DNA of 64,000 bases, taken from contig NZ_OY763421.1 of the NCBI RefSeq assembly GCF_963667555.1, forward strand, positions 1,443,562 to 1,507,561, written 5' to 3'. Numbering within the stretch: position 1 is the first letter of the stretch; every line of letters starts with the position of its first letter. A model generated the notes under the pieces. The model worked only from the letters and a program-made list of their open reading frames with translations. It made no database searches and was not told where the DNA came from. Of this stretch, positions 19,975 through 29,007 are shown in pieces. The position numbers and the translations under genes were made by a program. This DNA comes from an uncultured Methanolobus sp. GTDB lineage: Archaea > Halobacteriota > Methanosarcinia > Methanosarcinales > Methanosarcinaceae.

Positions 19975-20767
19975 TGTATCACTTAGACAGAAGTAGGATG
20001 CAAAGTATTTAGAAGTTTTCAATAATTCATTTGAGGCTCAAATAGGCATACGAAAATCAGAAAATCAATTTCATATTCAGTCGCCGCATTTTTAAAAACA
20101 CCTCATCATAATGATGAGTATGAGGATAATCTTTATATACAAAGGGTATCATACTAAGAATTGATGAGCGGGTTATCCTCTTTTTGACAATAACCCCCAC
20201 TCCCCAACCCGCTCATACTCCACTCCACTTTTCTTATCTACAACATTAAACAACCAGATAGCTGAAGCTGTTTTTGTATACATAGGAGTATAATCACCAA
20301 AAATCAATGGTTATGAATAGAAGAGTATGAATAATCATACAATGGCATACACCGATTATATAAAAATAACAAGTTACTTTTTTCCATTATGTTACACAAT
20401 TCATACAGAATAATACAACAATCAAAATAAAAGAAGATGATGATATTTCATCAATACATCCACTTCATTTGAAAGCAAATGCCTGCTAATATATCAATTA
20501 GTTATAGGGGATAAATTGAATCCAAAAAGCATTGGGAAAAGAAAGAAGAATAAATTGCACCAGTAAACGACACCAAGAAACATTGCATTAAGAAATATAT
20601 AATCAACTATAAATAAACATGCGTATACAAACAGACATGGATATTACATAATATATATTTAAACAAATGTTTTACATAATAAATAGTGTATCAATGACTA
20701 TCTACTATAAAGTTTACTGTTGCTGATTTATGTCAAAAACACATGATAATATCGACCTTGATCAAGA
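19975..20767. promoter_or_regulatory. Long intergenic region with GTATGA/TCATAC cluster around a small-RNA-like promoter
   Basis: No protein gene is supported in this 793-bp gap. Six half-sites occur: GTATGA at 20118-20123 and 20325-20330, and TCATAC at 20149-20154, 20213-20218, 20335-20340 and 20401-20406. The first pair brackets a strong TATA box (20132-20139). The palindrome CTCATCAT-A-ATGATGAG lies at 20102-20118. The part from 20410 to 20760 is AT-rich with several TATA-like stretches but nothing else recognisable. Confidence 0.5.
20158..20236 (+). ncRNA. Candidate C-rich small regulatory RNA
   Basis: A TATA box TTTATATA (20132-20139) predicts transcription from about 20158-20162. The following 75 nt can form ATGAGCGGGTT/AACCCGCTCAT (20164-20174 with 20206-20216), or alternatively GGGTTAT/ATAACCC (20170-20176 with 20190-20196). 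The two hairpins are mutually exclusive. Unpaired C-rich tracts (CCCCCACTCCCC, CTCCACTCCAC) could pair with GGAG/GGTG ribosome-binding sites, and a CTTTTCTT tract at 20227-20235 could end it. No ORF fits. This is a prediction from sequence only. Confidence 0.45.
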
Positions 20768-22276
20768 TCAGAAGTCAAACAAGGTCTTTTGTGGTTTTGC
20801 TGCAACCTCCTTTTTAGCAGGTGCTGATGCATCATTATTCTTAGAAGAGTCTTTTCCAAAAGCAGCATCTAAGGCGGCATTATTTGAAGCTGGCAGACGA
20901 TCAAAACTAAGCTGGGAAGGATCTTTCTTTGGTGCTGCCTTTTCAATAAAGAATACAGGTTCGTCATCCGGGATGAATACCTGACGCTTTTTCTGCGCAT
21001 CATCATAGACTGCCTGAAGCTTTTTGGTGACCTTCTTTGCCCCTGCCATGTGAAGCACCTCATCCATATCAAGCCCAAGAACAGCTACAACATCAGCAGC
21101 ATATTCATCATCCTGAATCAGGCGTGAATACATGCCTGCTACTTCCAGACGGGAATAACGCATCGATTCGTTACAATGTGAACCAATCTTCACTGCAATG
21201 TTGTTCCTCATATCCCGACGGGAGCGCATCTGTCCCATCTTACGCCACAGAGATGGTGGCTGATATTTTACAAAACCTCCACGCATTCGGGATTTAGAAA
21301 CCACCGTACCGCCGGTCATAAGCATGCCTGCATAACGCCACATGCGATAGTTCTGCCGCCTGCGAACACGTCCAAGGAAGCGGTCCGATCGGGAAAGATA
21401 GGAATAAGCATTGACAATATCAGGAGTAAGAGCTTCCTCTCCTTTGCCGGTATACTGGTATGGAAGATTCTCATCGACCCAGTGAATAAGGTCCTCTGGA
21501 GTTTCATCCAGATTATAGGTAGCCTCAAGAGCTGATGAAACATCCTTGCCCTTGAATATCCTTCCAACCACTTTGAATATGGATTCCTTGTTATCGCGTT
21601 CAGATGTAGAAATATCCTCAATATTGATCTCAGTACGACCCAGTGCAATGGCCTGGAGATCATTTACAGCACTTCTGAAGTCCCCGTCTGCGGATTCTGC
21701 GATCTTCTCAATAACACCCACACCGCACATGATACTTTCCTGTGCTGCAATTTTCTTTAGTGCAGGGATCATAGAACGTGACTGTACCGAACCGAATTTG
21801 AGCTCAAGACACAAAGAACGTACAGTAGATGAAAGTCCGTAAATATCGTTGGCAATAAGAACAATAGGCTGACTGGCTTTCTTGATAACATCGACTATTG
21901 CGCGTGCACCGCCGCGGTCACTGTTACCGTGAAGATTATCAGCTTCATCAAGAATTATGAGTCTCTTATCAGATGTGCCGGTGAGTGTTCTCATAGTTGA
22001 GGCTGAACCTGCAACCTTTTCGATGACACCTGCAGTCCTCTGGTCACTGGCATTAAGTTCGATGACCTCCCAGTTCATATCTCTGGCAAGCGCATGTGCA
22101 GATGAAGTTTTACCAATACCTGCCTGACCGTGCAATATTGCTGCCCTTTTTTCAGGAATACCATATTCCCATTGCTCGCCCCAGTTCCTGAGATCATCTA
22201 TCACTTTCTTGTGGCCAACCACATCGCTAAGTGAGACTGGCCTGTACTTCTCTGCCCATTCCATCTGCACAGTCAT
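20768..22276 (-). CDS. rfcL: Replication factor C large subunit
   Basis: About 502 residues from the ATG at 22276 (an upstream TTG adds four residues). An AAA+ ATPase core begins [15 protein letters not shown], with Walker [17 protein letters not shown], Walker [10 protein letters not shown] and an arginine-rich sensor region. A long helical collar and a charged Ala/Lys tail end in the PCNA-binding PIP box QKTLFDF at the extreme C-terminus. RfcL with RfcS loads the PCNA clamp at primer ends. It is divergent from mtxX and not linked to rfcS in this window. Confidence 0.97.
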   Translation of the reverse strand: MTVQMEWAEKYRPVSLSDVVGHKKVIDDLRNWGEQWEYGIPEKRAAILHGQAGIGKTSSAHALARDMNWEVIELNASDQRTAGVIEKVAGSASTMRTLTGTSDKRLIILDEADNLHGNSDRGGARAIVDVIKKASQPIVLIANDIYGLSSTVRSLCLELKFGSVQSRSMIPALKKIAAQESIMCGVGVIEKIAESADGDFRSAVNDLQAIALGRTEINIEDISTSERDNKESIFKVVGRIFKGKDVSSALEATYNLDETPEDLIHWVDENLPYQYTGKGEEALTPDIVNAYSYLSRSDRFLGRVRRRQNYRMWRYAGMLMTGGTVVSKSRMRGGFVKYQPPSLWRKMGQMRSRRDMRNNIAVKIGSHCNESMRYSRLEVAGMYSRLIQDDEYAADVVAVLGLDMDEVLHMAGAKKVTKKLQAVYDDAQKKRQVFIPDDEPVFFIEKAAPKKDPSQLSFDRLPASNNAALDAAFGKDSSKNNDASAPAKKEVAAKPQKTLFDF

Positions 22277-22363
22277 GTTATTACCCAATATTCAGGAAAA
22301 GTAATTAATGTTTGCACCACTTTGTTGTTCTGATTGATATTATTGATGGTAGAGGTATCATCT

Positions 22364-23218
22364 ATGGGATCGAAAAGTACAGAAAATCTCCTGGGCCTTA
22401 TAGAGAAAAGGGCATTGCAGAACAGGGCAAGAGTTGCCATAGGGGTACGCAACCCAAGTCCCAAAATGCTGAAGAGTGCCAGGGACGCACACGTTGCAGG
22501 ATATGCACATGTGATGCTGGTAGGAAACAAAAAAGAGATAGAAGAAATAGGTACAGACCTTGAGATAATTGGAACCAACGATCCCGAAAGAACTCTTGGA
22601 GACCTGCTCAAGTCCAGATATGTGGATGCTGCGGTCAGAGGAACAGCAGGAGCATCTCAAACACTATCACATCTCAAGAAGATACTGAATCAGGATAATC
22701 TTCACAGAATTGCGTTGTTACAGACAAACGAAGGAACACCGTTTTTCATAGCACCTGTGGGAATAGATGAAGGAAATCAACTGGCTGACAAAATAGAGTT
22801 CATCAAGCTTGGTGTTGAATACATCAGAAGATTCAATATTGAACCGGTTGTTGGAATACTGTCCGGAGGAAGACTTGGCGACCTTGGCCGCAACAGCCGC
22901 GTTGACCAGACACTTGCGGAAGGGGACTTCATTGTAAACAGGATAAGAGAACAGGGAATCGATGCCAAACATTACACCATCCTGATAGAAGATGCAATAA
23001 AAGAAGCGAATTTCATACTTGCCCCTGATGGCATTTCAGGAAACCTGATATTCAGAACCCTTGTATTCCTTGGCGGAGGATACGGATATGGGGCACCGAT
23101 ACTGATGGATGATTACGTGTTTGTTGACACATCCAGAGTCGGTGGTCACTATACAAAGGCAATAATGCTTGCAAGTGCACTGGTTGGCAAGCAAGAGACA
23201 AATACAGACAGCCAGTGA
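22364..23218 (+). CDS. mtxX: Methanogenesis marker protein 4 (MtxX)
   Basis: About 284 residues. It matches the MtxX/methanogenesis marker 4 family, which is found in methanogens and distantly related to phosphotransacetylases. Visible blocks are VAIGVRNPSPKMLKSA, AAVRGTAGAS, VGILSGGRLGDLGRN and LAPDGISGNLIFRTLVFLGGG. The biochemical role is not established; it has been called a methyltransferase-related protein. The ATG at 22364 is chosen because AGAGGT precedes it by seven bases. Upstream in-frame TTG (22334) and ATG (22346) lack such a site. Confidence 0.9.
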   Translation: MGSKSTENLLGLIEKRALQNRARVAIGVRNPSPKMLKSARDAHVAGYAHVMLVGNKKEIEEIGTDLEIIGTNDPERTLGDLLKSRYVDAAVRGTAGASQTLSHLKKILNQDNLHRIALLQTNEGTPFFIAPVGIDEGNQLADKIEFIKLGVEYIRRFNIEPVVGILSGGRLGDLGRNSRVDQTLAEGDFIVNRIREQGIDAKHYTILIEDAIKEANFILAPDGISGNLIFRTLVFLGGGYGYGAPILMDDYVFVDTSRVGGHYTKAIMLASALVGKQETNTDSQ

Positions 23219-23311
23219 CAACAATATTTTATACAGGATGCATACAATCTAATTGATTAAATTAATTTTATCCATAGGAATGGTATTGCGACAATTAATA
23301 ATGCATAGGGA

Positions 23312-24085
23312 ATGAGCGATATGGAAGCTGTACTGATAAAAGGAAAAACAATCGCTTCTGCCTGGTCTCAACTAATACATGAGATCTATGAGAAAGGAGA
23401 GGAGCATAAGCCGGACTACAAGACAATGACAAAGAGAGTTCATGCCACCATATATATTGAGGACGTGAACAACAATCAGGTTAGTCCTGCTGTACCCTTT
23501 GGAGAGAATCTGATAGCCAAATATAAGGAAGAACTTACAGAAGAATATGCAGACTGGTATAATTCCCTGGAAGATGACGACAAGAGAAAATTCGATTACT
23601 GTTATGCCAAGCAGTTGTTCAGATACGGACAGGCCGCATATGACAGTGTGAATGCAAATGTGAAGAACCTGCGTCCAGGATCAAGAAGACATGTGGGCGT
23701 ACTCTGGGAAAATGAAGTACACATTCCCAAGTTTGAGGATCAGCCCTGCTGGATCGCCTACAAGCTGGAACAACTGAATGATACCCAGGTAAGGATCTAC
23801 CTGCTTTACAGGTCATGGGACGCTTTTGGCGGATTCCCTGCAAATATCCCTGCTATTGTGGAAGGATTCAAAAAGGTATTCAGAGAAAATGAACTGAACC
23901 TGGAGATAGAATCACTTATTGCAACGGGATGGGACACACATATCTATGATGCGGACCTGCAGGCAGTGGAAAAGATATTCAAGACAAGTGCATTATGCCC
24001 ATTATGCAAATGCATAACTCCAAAACATTCATTCATCCAAACTACCAAAGGCAAGGCTTGCCCGGAATGTAAGAAATCCATGTGA
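23312..24085 (+). CDS. Archaeal thymidylate synthase (ThyA-type) with C-terminal zinc ribbon
   Basis: 257 residues. The centre matches methanogen thymidylate synthases. Cys146 in QPCWIAYK sits where the catalytic cysteine is expected, followed by Arg167-SWD and FGGFPANI (173-179), equivalent to the RSxD and PFN motifs that bind dUMP. The protein would methylate dUMP to dTMP using a folate or tetrahydromethanopterin-type carrier. The end carries Cys229-X2-Cys232 and Cys250-X2-Cys253, a zinc ribbon not part of the core enzyme. ATG 23312 or 23321 are both possible. Confidence in the enzyme class is moderate to high. Confidence 0.75.
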   Translation: MSDMEAVLIKGKTIASAWSQLIHEIYEKGEEHKPDYKTMTKRVHATIYIEDVNNNQVSPAVPFGENLIAKYKEELTEEYADWYNSLEDDDKRKFDYCYAKQLFRYGQAAYDSVNANVKNLRPGSRRHVGVLWENEVHIPKFEDQPCWIAYKLEQLNDTQVRIYLLYRSWDAFGGFPANIPAIVEGFKKVFRENELNLEIESLIATGWDTHIYDADLQAVEKIFKTSALCPLCKCITPKHSFIQTTKGKACPECKKSM

Positions 24086-24306
24086 TCTTACATTCATATT
24101 CTTTTTTTAGCACTCTTCGTGCAAGTTTCTTTATTGCTATAAGGTCGGGATTTTGCATCAGTTCTTTTGCATCCTTTTTTATTTTCAATCATACACAATA
24201 AGCAACAATCATAATTTTTAAAATATAAATCCGCTAATTATATATGTATGATTTATGCATACATTAATATGATTCCACTAATCCGACATTTGAGGAGAGA
24301 GATACC

Positions 24307-26214
24307 ATGAAAAGACTTACTATAAGCATGTCCGATGAGCTTTTTGACAAACTGGATGTAATTGAAAATAAAAGCCTGTTCATCAGAAAGCTTATAGAAA
24401 GAGAACTTGATGCCGTGGATAATTTTTCCTCTGAAGAAGTCATCCCCTGGAGTGAAGGGTTCAGCATTCTCAAAAAAGATGTCAATACGATATTCAGTCG
24501 TCTTGAAGAAATGGAAAGTAAACTTGCAGGAGTAAATCCTGAACATGGAAACGAACCTTTGATGCAGGATTCTTTTGTCCCCGCTGAACAGGAGATACTT
24601 GAAGAAATACCGGCACCTCAGGATAATCTTACAAAGGACACCTTTGCACAAAATGCTTTCAGTCACGAAAGTGTATCGCCGGATGAACAAATGCCAATCG
24701 AGAGCATTGGCATCCCGGATATAACCGAAGGCACTGGAGCAGCGCTTCCGGACATACCTGCACCAATTGAAGCGGATAACAGCATCATCAAAGAAGATAT
24801 TCTTGAAACTGCCACTAATGATATTGAAATTGAAGCTGCAAATAATGAATATCAAGGAATTATTGAAACACAGATTCCTGAACCAACTATAAACACAGAC
24901 ATCCAGAAAGATGATGGCACAGTACAATCGGCTCAAACCATTGCACAGGAACCAACACTAATGGATACTGCCCCTCCGGAGGAACTTATCATCCCGGAAA
25001 GCCCGGCATTAGACAACAGTAATGAAGTCACATTTAGACCACCAATGCCGGCAACTGAAATGCCAGATGCAGCAAATGGCGAAACTCCGCATGAACACAA
25101 ACTATCTGAACTGGTTGCAGAGAAGATACATAAAGAGATCGAGGAGGAAAACGACATTTCCAGTGAGCTGGAAATTCCTTCATTCGTGCCTGAGCAGAGT
25201 AAACCAGAAACGGAAACACAACAGGCAGAGTTTCAGATGCCGGAATTCAAAACATTAGAACAGGAAATAGAACAAACGGATTTCCAGATGCCGGAACTGA
25301 AACCACCGGAACAGGAAATGGGACAAACAGAGTTCCAGATGCCAGAACTAAAACCTCCGGAACAGGAAATGGGACAAATGGAGTTCCAGATGCCAGAACT
25401 GAAAATGCCGGAACAGGAAATGCAACAAACGGAATTCCAGATGCCAGAACTGAAAATGCCGGAACAGGAAATCCAACAAACGGACTTCCAGATGCCAGAA
25501 TTCAAGCCACCTGAACAGGATACGGCACAAATGGAGTTCCAGATGCCAGAACTAAAACTACCGGAACAGGAAATCCAACAAACGGAATTCCAGATGCCAG
25601 AATTCAAGCCACCTGAGCAGGATACGGCACAAATGGAGTTCCAGATGCCAGAACTAAAACTACCGGAACAGGAAATGGGACAAGCAGAGTTCCAAATGCC
25701 AGAGCTAAAACTGCCGGAGCAGGAAATGGAACAAGCAGAGTTCCAGATGCCAGAATTCAAACCACCGGAACAGGAAATGGGACAGACAGCATTTGCAATG
25801 CCAGAGCTGCAAACACCGGAAACTGCACCAGTTCCTGCTACAAATGAACCGGGATTTGCAATGCCAGATATGAAAGCTCCAGGAATGCCACCTGCTGCCG
25901 GAGAAACGATGCCACCTTTTAATGCTGGAACTGAGGTTATGCCGGAAATGCAAAGTCCTGTACCTCAGATGCAGCCTTCGAGTTCACAAAGTAATTCAAA
26001 TCAGACAACTGGAGCAAAACCTGACAAACTTGAAACCAATATTCTAATGTATATGCCACGTGGAGCTAAAGTTAAAAAAGAGATCATTAAAAGTTTAGTA
26101 TCACGCCAGTTCAGCCAGGAAGATATTGAGAAGAAAATACAGGAACTGGTTGCAAGACAGATACTTATACTTAATCAGGAGAATGGTGTTGAGCAACTTC
26201 ATAGATTGAAATGA
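24307..26214 (+). CDS. Ribbon-helix-helix protein with 17-residue tandem repeats and C-terminal winged-helix-like domain
   Basis: 635 residues in three regions. Residues 1-45 (RLTISMSDELFDKLDVIENK, SLFIRKLIERELD) look like a CopG/ribbon-helix-helix DNA-binding domain. Residues about 60-306 are acidic and disordered. Residues 307-493 (25225-25785) are eleven full copies of a 17-residue unit, consensus xEFQMPELKxPEQEmgQ, plus one decayed copy. Residues about 570-635 form a charged helical domain like a winged helix (PRGAKVKKEIIKSLVSRQFS). GAGGAGAG lies before the ATG. It could be an architectural or scaffold protein binding DNA at one or both ends. No named family recognised. Confidence 0.85.
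   Translation: MKRLTISMSDELFDKLDVIENKSLFIRKLIERELDAVDNFSSEEVIPWSEGFSILKKDVNTIFSRLEEMESKLAGVNPEHGNEPLMQDSFVPAEQEILEEIPAPQDNLTKDTFAQNAFSHESVSPDEQMPIESIGIPDITEGTGAALPDIPAPIEADNSIIKEDILETATNDIEIEAANNEYQGIIETQIPEPTINTDIQKDDGTVQSAQTIAQEPTLMDTAPPEELIIPESPALDNSNEVTFRPPMPATEMPDAANGETPHEHKLSELVAEKIHKEIEEENDISSELEIPSFVPEQSKPETETQQAEFQMPEFKTLEQEIEQTDFQMPELKPPEQEMGQTEFQMPELKPPEQEMGQMEFQMPELKMPEQEMQQTEFQMPELKMPEQEIQQTDFQMPEFKPPEQDTAQMEFQMPELKLPEQEIQQTEFQMPEFKPPEQDTAQMEFQMPELKLPEQEMGQAEFQMPELKLPEQEMEQAEFQMPEFKPPEQEMGQTAFAMPELQTPETAPVPATNEPGFAMPDMKAPGMPPAAGETMPPFNAGTEVMPEMQSPVPQMQPSSSQSNSNQTTGAKPDKLETNILMYMPRGAKVKKEIIKSLVSRQFSQEDIEKKIQELVARQILILNQENGVEQLHRLK
25225..25785 (+). repeat. 51-bp tandem repeat within the ribbon-helix-helix gene (11 units)
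   Basis: Eleven contiguous 51-bp units each encode 17 residues. Units 6-7 and 8-9 form a duplicated pair (TDFQMPEFKPPEQDTAQ then MEFQMPELKLPEQEIQQ, repeated nearly exactly), so expansion seems to have occurred in 102-bp steps as well. The frame is kept throughout. A twelfth unit (25786-25836) is degenerate. Confidence 0.9.
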
Positions 26215-26237
26215 GAAGTCTGCACCAGAACAGAGTG

Positions 26238-26414
26238 TCAAATAAGTCCTGACCTTTCAGATGACATTTCTGAAAGGATAATTCCGGATGAACATTGTTT
26301 GCAAACATTTCGTGAATGGTCAAAACAACCATTGCAAACTAGCCGGCCGCATAGACTACATGTGTTCAGACTGGATACAGAACCACATATAGCGCAAATA
26401 CCCACCCTTTCCAT
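26238..26414 (-). CDS. Small cysteine-rich zinc-binding protein
   Basis: 58 residues from the ATG at 26414. Four CxxC pairs (CAIC, CSLC, CNGC, CKQC) and a histidine are closely spaced, giving a B-box- or double-treble-clef-like zinc fold that fills nearly the whole protein. The tail (GIILSEMSSERSGLI) is short and hydrophilic. Such mini zinc proteins occur in methanogens with unknown roles, possibly nucleic-acid or protein binding. It converges with the repeat-containing gene, 23 bp apart. Confidence 0.75.
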   Translation of the reverse strand: MERVGICAICGSVSSLNTCSLCGRLVCNGCFDHSRNVCKQCSSGIILSEMSSERSGLI

Positions 26415-26528
26415 TAAAGAATAGTCATGCAATTCTAAATAAAAAACCGTCGGTCATCTATAAAAAAAAAGATTGCAGACCTTAACTGCTCTGAAAATGG
26501 TTGAAATACAAAAAATGATGAAAGGGCA

Positions 26529-28190
26529 TTATTCAATTATAGCGCCCTTGTTTGCAGAACTGACGAATTTTCTGTATCTTGCAAGATAGCCTGTGACTTT
26601 CTTTTCCAGTGGAACAAAAGTCTTCCTGCGCTCTGCAAGTTCTTCCTCAGACACTTTCAGGTCAAGCTTTCTTGCAGGAATGTCGATCTCGATTATGTCG
26701 CCTTCCTTCACAAGACCAATTGGTCCGCCTTCCTGTGCTTCAGGAGAGATGTGCCCGATACATGGCCCTCTGGTTCCGCCGGAGAAGCGACCATCTGTAA
26801 CAAGAGCGACCTTGTCGATAAGACCCATACCAGCGATAGCAGAGGTTGGAGAAAGCATCTCACGCATTCCAGGACCACCTTTTGGACCTTCATAGCGTAT
26901 GACCACGACATCCCCTGCAACTATCTTCTTTGCAAGAATTGCAGCCATTGCCTCTTCCTCGCTGTCAAATACCCTGGCAGGACCACTGTGCTTTAGCATC
27001 TTTGGATCAACTGCTGCCTGTTTGACAACTGATCCGTCAGGAGCAAGACTTCCTTTCAGTACGGCAATTCCACCTTCTTTGTGGATCGGAGCCTCCATTG
27101 TACCCATGATCCTTGCATTGAGTTTAGGATTGATGATGACAAGGTCAGCAAGGTTCTCTCCAACGGTCTTACCATTAACTGTCTTTTCATCCATGTTAAG
27201 ACTGGACTGGAGTCTTGACATGATCGCCTGGACACCGCCTGCTCTTTCAAAGTCAAGCATGTAATTCTCTCCTCCTGGTTTAAGGGAGATGAGATGAGGA
27301 GTGCTTCTGCTGAGCCTGTCAAAGACATCAAGAGTGAGTTCAAGTCCGAAAGCATGAGCAATTGCAGGAAGGTGAAGTGTGGTGTTAGTACTGCCACCAA
27401 TCGCCATGTCGACCATTATGGCATTTTCAAATGATTTCATTGTGACTATGCTGCGAGGGTTAAGACCTTCATTGACCATGGAAACAATACGTTCTCCTGA
27501 TTCCTTTGCAAGTCTTATCTTCTTTGCATCTGCAGCGTGGGCAGTGCCACATCCAGGGAGACTCAGACCAAGTGCTTCTGTCATGCAGGCCATGGTGTTT
27601 GCAGTATACATTCCTGCACATGAACCAGCGCCGCTGCATGAGCAGTCTTCAAGGAGCTTCAGTTTTTCATCGGATACCTTTTCAGACTGACATTCTCCTA
27701 CTCCTTCAAATACAGAGATCAAGTCCCTTGGCTCGTCATCAACATAACCGGGGATCATAGGACCACCTGTAACTACAATTGAAGGGATGTCAAGGCTTCC
27801 TGCTGCCATGAGATGACCAGGAGTTATTTTGTCACATGCAGTTACCATAACCATACCATCAAGCTGGTGACCCTGAAGAACAAGCTCTATGGAGTCCTCG
27901 ATAGCTTCACGGCTTGGAAGAGAATATTTCATTCCTTCATGACCCATGGCAATTCCGTCACAGATACCGATAGTGTGGAATTCAAATGGAACACCGCCAG
28001 CACTTCTGATGCCAGCCTTCACAGCCTCTGCAACCTTGTCAAGGTGAATGTGACCAGGGATAAGCTCATTCCTGGAGTTCACAACTGCAATGAACGGCTT
28101 TTTCATTTCAGAATCTGTTACACCGGTTGCCTTCAAAAGAGAACGATGAGGCGCACGTTCGAGTCCTTTCTTTGTCTTGTCACTTCTCAT
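26529..28190 (-). CDS. ilvD: Dihydroxy-acid dehydratase
   Basis: 553 residues, full length for IlvD. It dehydrates 2,3-dihydroxy-isovalerate and 2,3-dihydroxy-3-methylvalerate in valine and isoleucine synthesis. It has the expected iron-sulfur cysteines ([31 protein letters not shown]), the PSREAIEDS segment and the [15 protein letters not shown] motif near the C-terminus. The ATG start (MRSDKTKKG) is standard. Monocistronic here; the other ilv genes are elsewhere. Confidence 0.97.
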   Translation of the reverse strand: MRSDKTKKGLERAPHRSLLKATGVTDSEMKKPFIAVVNSRNELIPGHIHLDKVAEAVKAGIRSAGGVPFEFHTIGICDGIAMGHEGMKYSLPSREAIEDSIELVLQGHQLDGMVMVTACDKITPGHLMAAGSLDIPSIVVTGGPMIPGYVDDEPRDLISVFEGVGECQSEKVSDEKLKLLEDCSCSGAGSCAGMYTANTMACMTEALGLSLPGCGTAHAADAKKIRLAKESGERIVSMVNEGLNPRSIVTMKSFENAIMVDMAIGGSTNTTLHLPAIAHAFGLELTLDVFDRLSRSTPHLISLKPGGENYMLDFERAGGVQAIMSRLQSSLNMDEKTVNGKTVGENLADLVIINPKLNARIMGTMEAPIHKEGGIAVLKGSLAPDGSVVKQAAVDPKMLKHSGPARVFDSEEEAMAAILAKKIVAGDVVVIRYEGPKGGPGMREMLSPTSAIAGMGLIDKVALVTDGRFSGGTRGPCIGHISPEAQEGGPIGLVKEGDIIEIDIPARKLDLKVSEEELAERRKTFVPLEKKVTGYLARYRKFVSSANKGAIIE

Positions 28191-29007
28191 TGGAAAAACC
28201 TCGTTTGCTGCATTTACAGCATGCTTACACTAATATAGGTAATAGAAAAAGGAATATATAAGAAGTATGTGCCATCCTGCCATTAAAGATGATTTCTGGT
28301 TCTGTAGAAATCCTGTTTATGCGAGTCACTAACTTTCTTTATTTTCAATTCGAAAAAAAAACAATTTTTTATTTAGGCTGAAGTGTTACAGGCCAATAAT
28401 ACTCATGCTCATACATTTGCACAATCCTACAAATTCATACAAATATGAATGTCATCCCGAAAATCAGACAGAACATAACAATATGACAGTTACACATATG
28501 TTATAATAGGAAAAGTAGGACGTAAGAAAAGTAAGAATCGAGTATGAGTAGGAATACTACATCCCACTTTTACGAATCGATTCAATAACACGGAAAGTAT
28601 ACCTCAATGAGCGCATGACATTCCACTCAAGTATTAGAGAAATTCGACAGCAGAAGAGATATTAATAGAGTAATAGAGTAATACTCTTAAGACTATTATT
28701 TCAGACCGCCTGATTAAATATGTTTAAAGACCTAATATGCAGGTGAATTGAAATCTTATAGGTATATGTGGGCAATTGACAATTATAACAGAGTTAGACC
28801 CCGCAGGCAAAATCAATTTATGATTTTCAAAACATGCAACCACGAAAAACAGCAACAATGGGCACATAAGTTGTGCAGTATATATATTATTATGATTTCA
28901 CAATGATGCATATAATATAATGAATATTTATGATTGAACATAATATAAAACCCATATATACAAGTATACATTCAGAGAATATATAACTTAAAAACAAGAA
29001 GAGAAGC
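28191..29007. other. Long AT-rich intergenic region
   Basis: No ORF of note is seen in 817 bp. It contains GTATGA/TCATAC half-sites at 28409-28414, 28435-28440 and 28542-28547, the inverted pair ATTCATA-CAAA-TATGAAT (28433-28450), and the palindrome GAGTAATACTC (28676-28686) next to repeated ATAGAGTA. Several TATA-like boxes (near 28881, 28920 and 28953) precede the radical SAM gene. A small RNA could hide here but I cannot delimit one. Confidence 0.4.

Noticed and set aside
20111..20117. Box C (ATGATGA) suggesting a C/D guide RNA
   Set aside because: No box D (CTGA) occurs at a usable distance; the motif is part of the palindrome before the TATA box.
24090..24187. Short minus-strand frame downstream of the thymidylate synthase with helix-like composition
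   Set aside because: It has only a TTG start, no ribosome-binding site and runs into the opposite gene's 3' end; not enough to call a gene.
25233..25760. Long open frame antisense to the 17-residue repeat region
   Set aside because: It is a mirror of the 51-bp repeat; its peptide is a simple Ser/Gly/Ile/Cys repeat with no start context.
25225..25785. Regular 51-bp repeat considered as a CRISPR-like array
   Set aside because: Units are contiguous, in frame and without unique spacers; they are coding.
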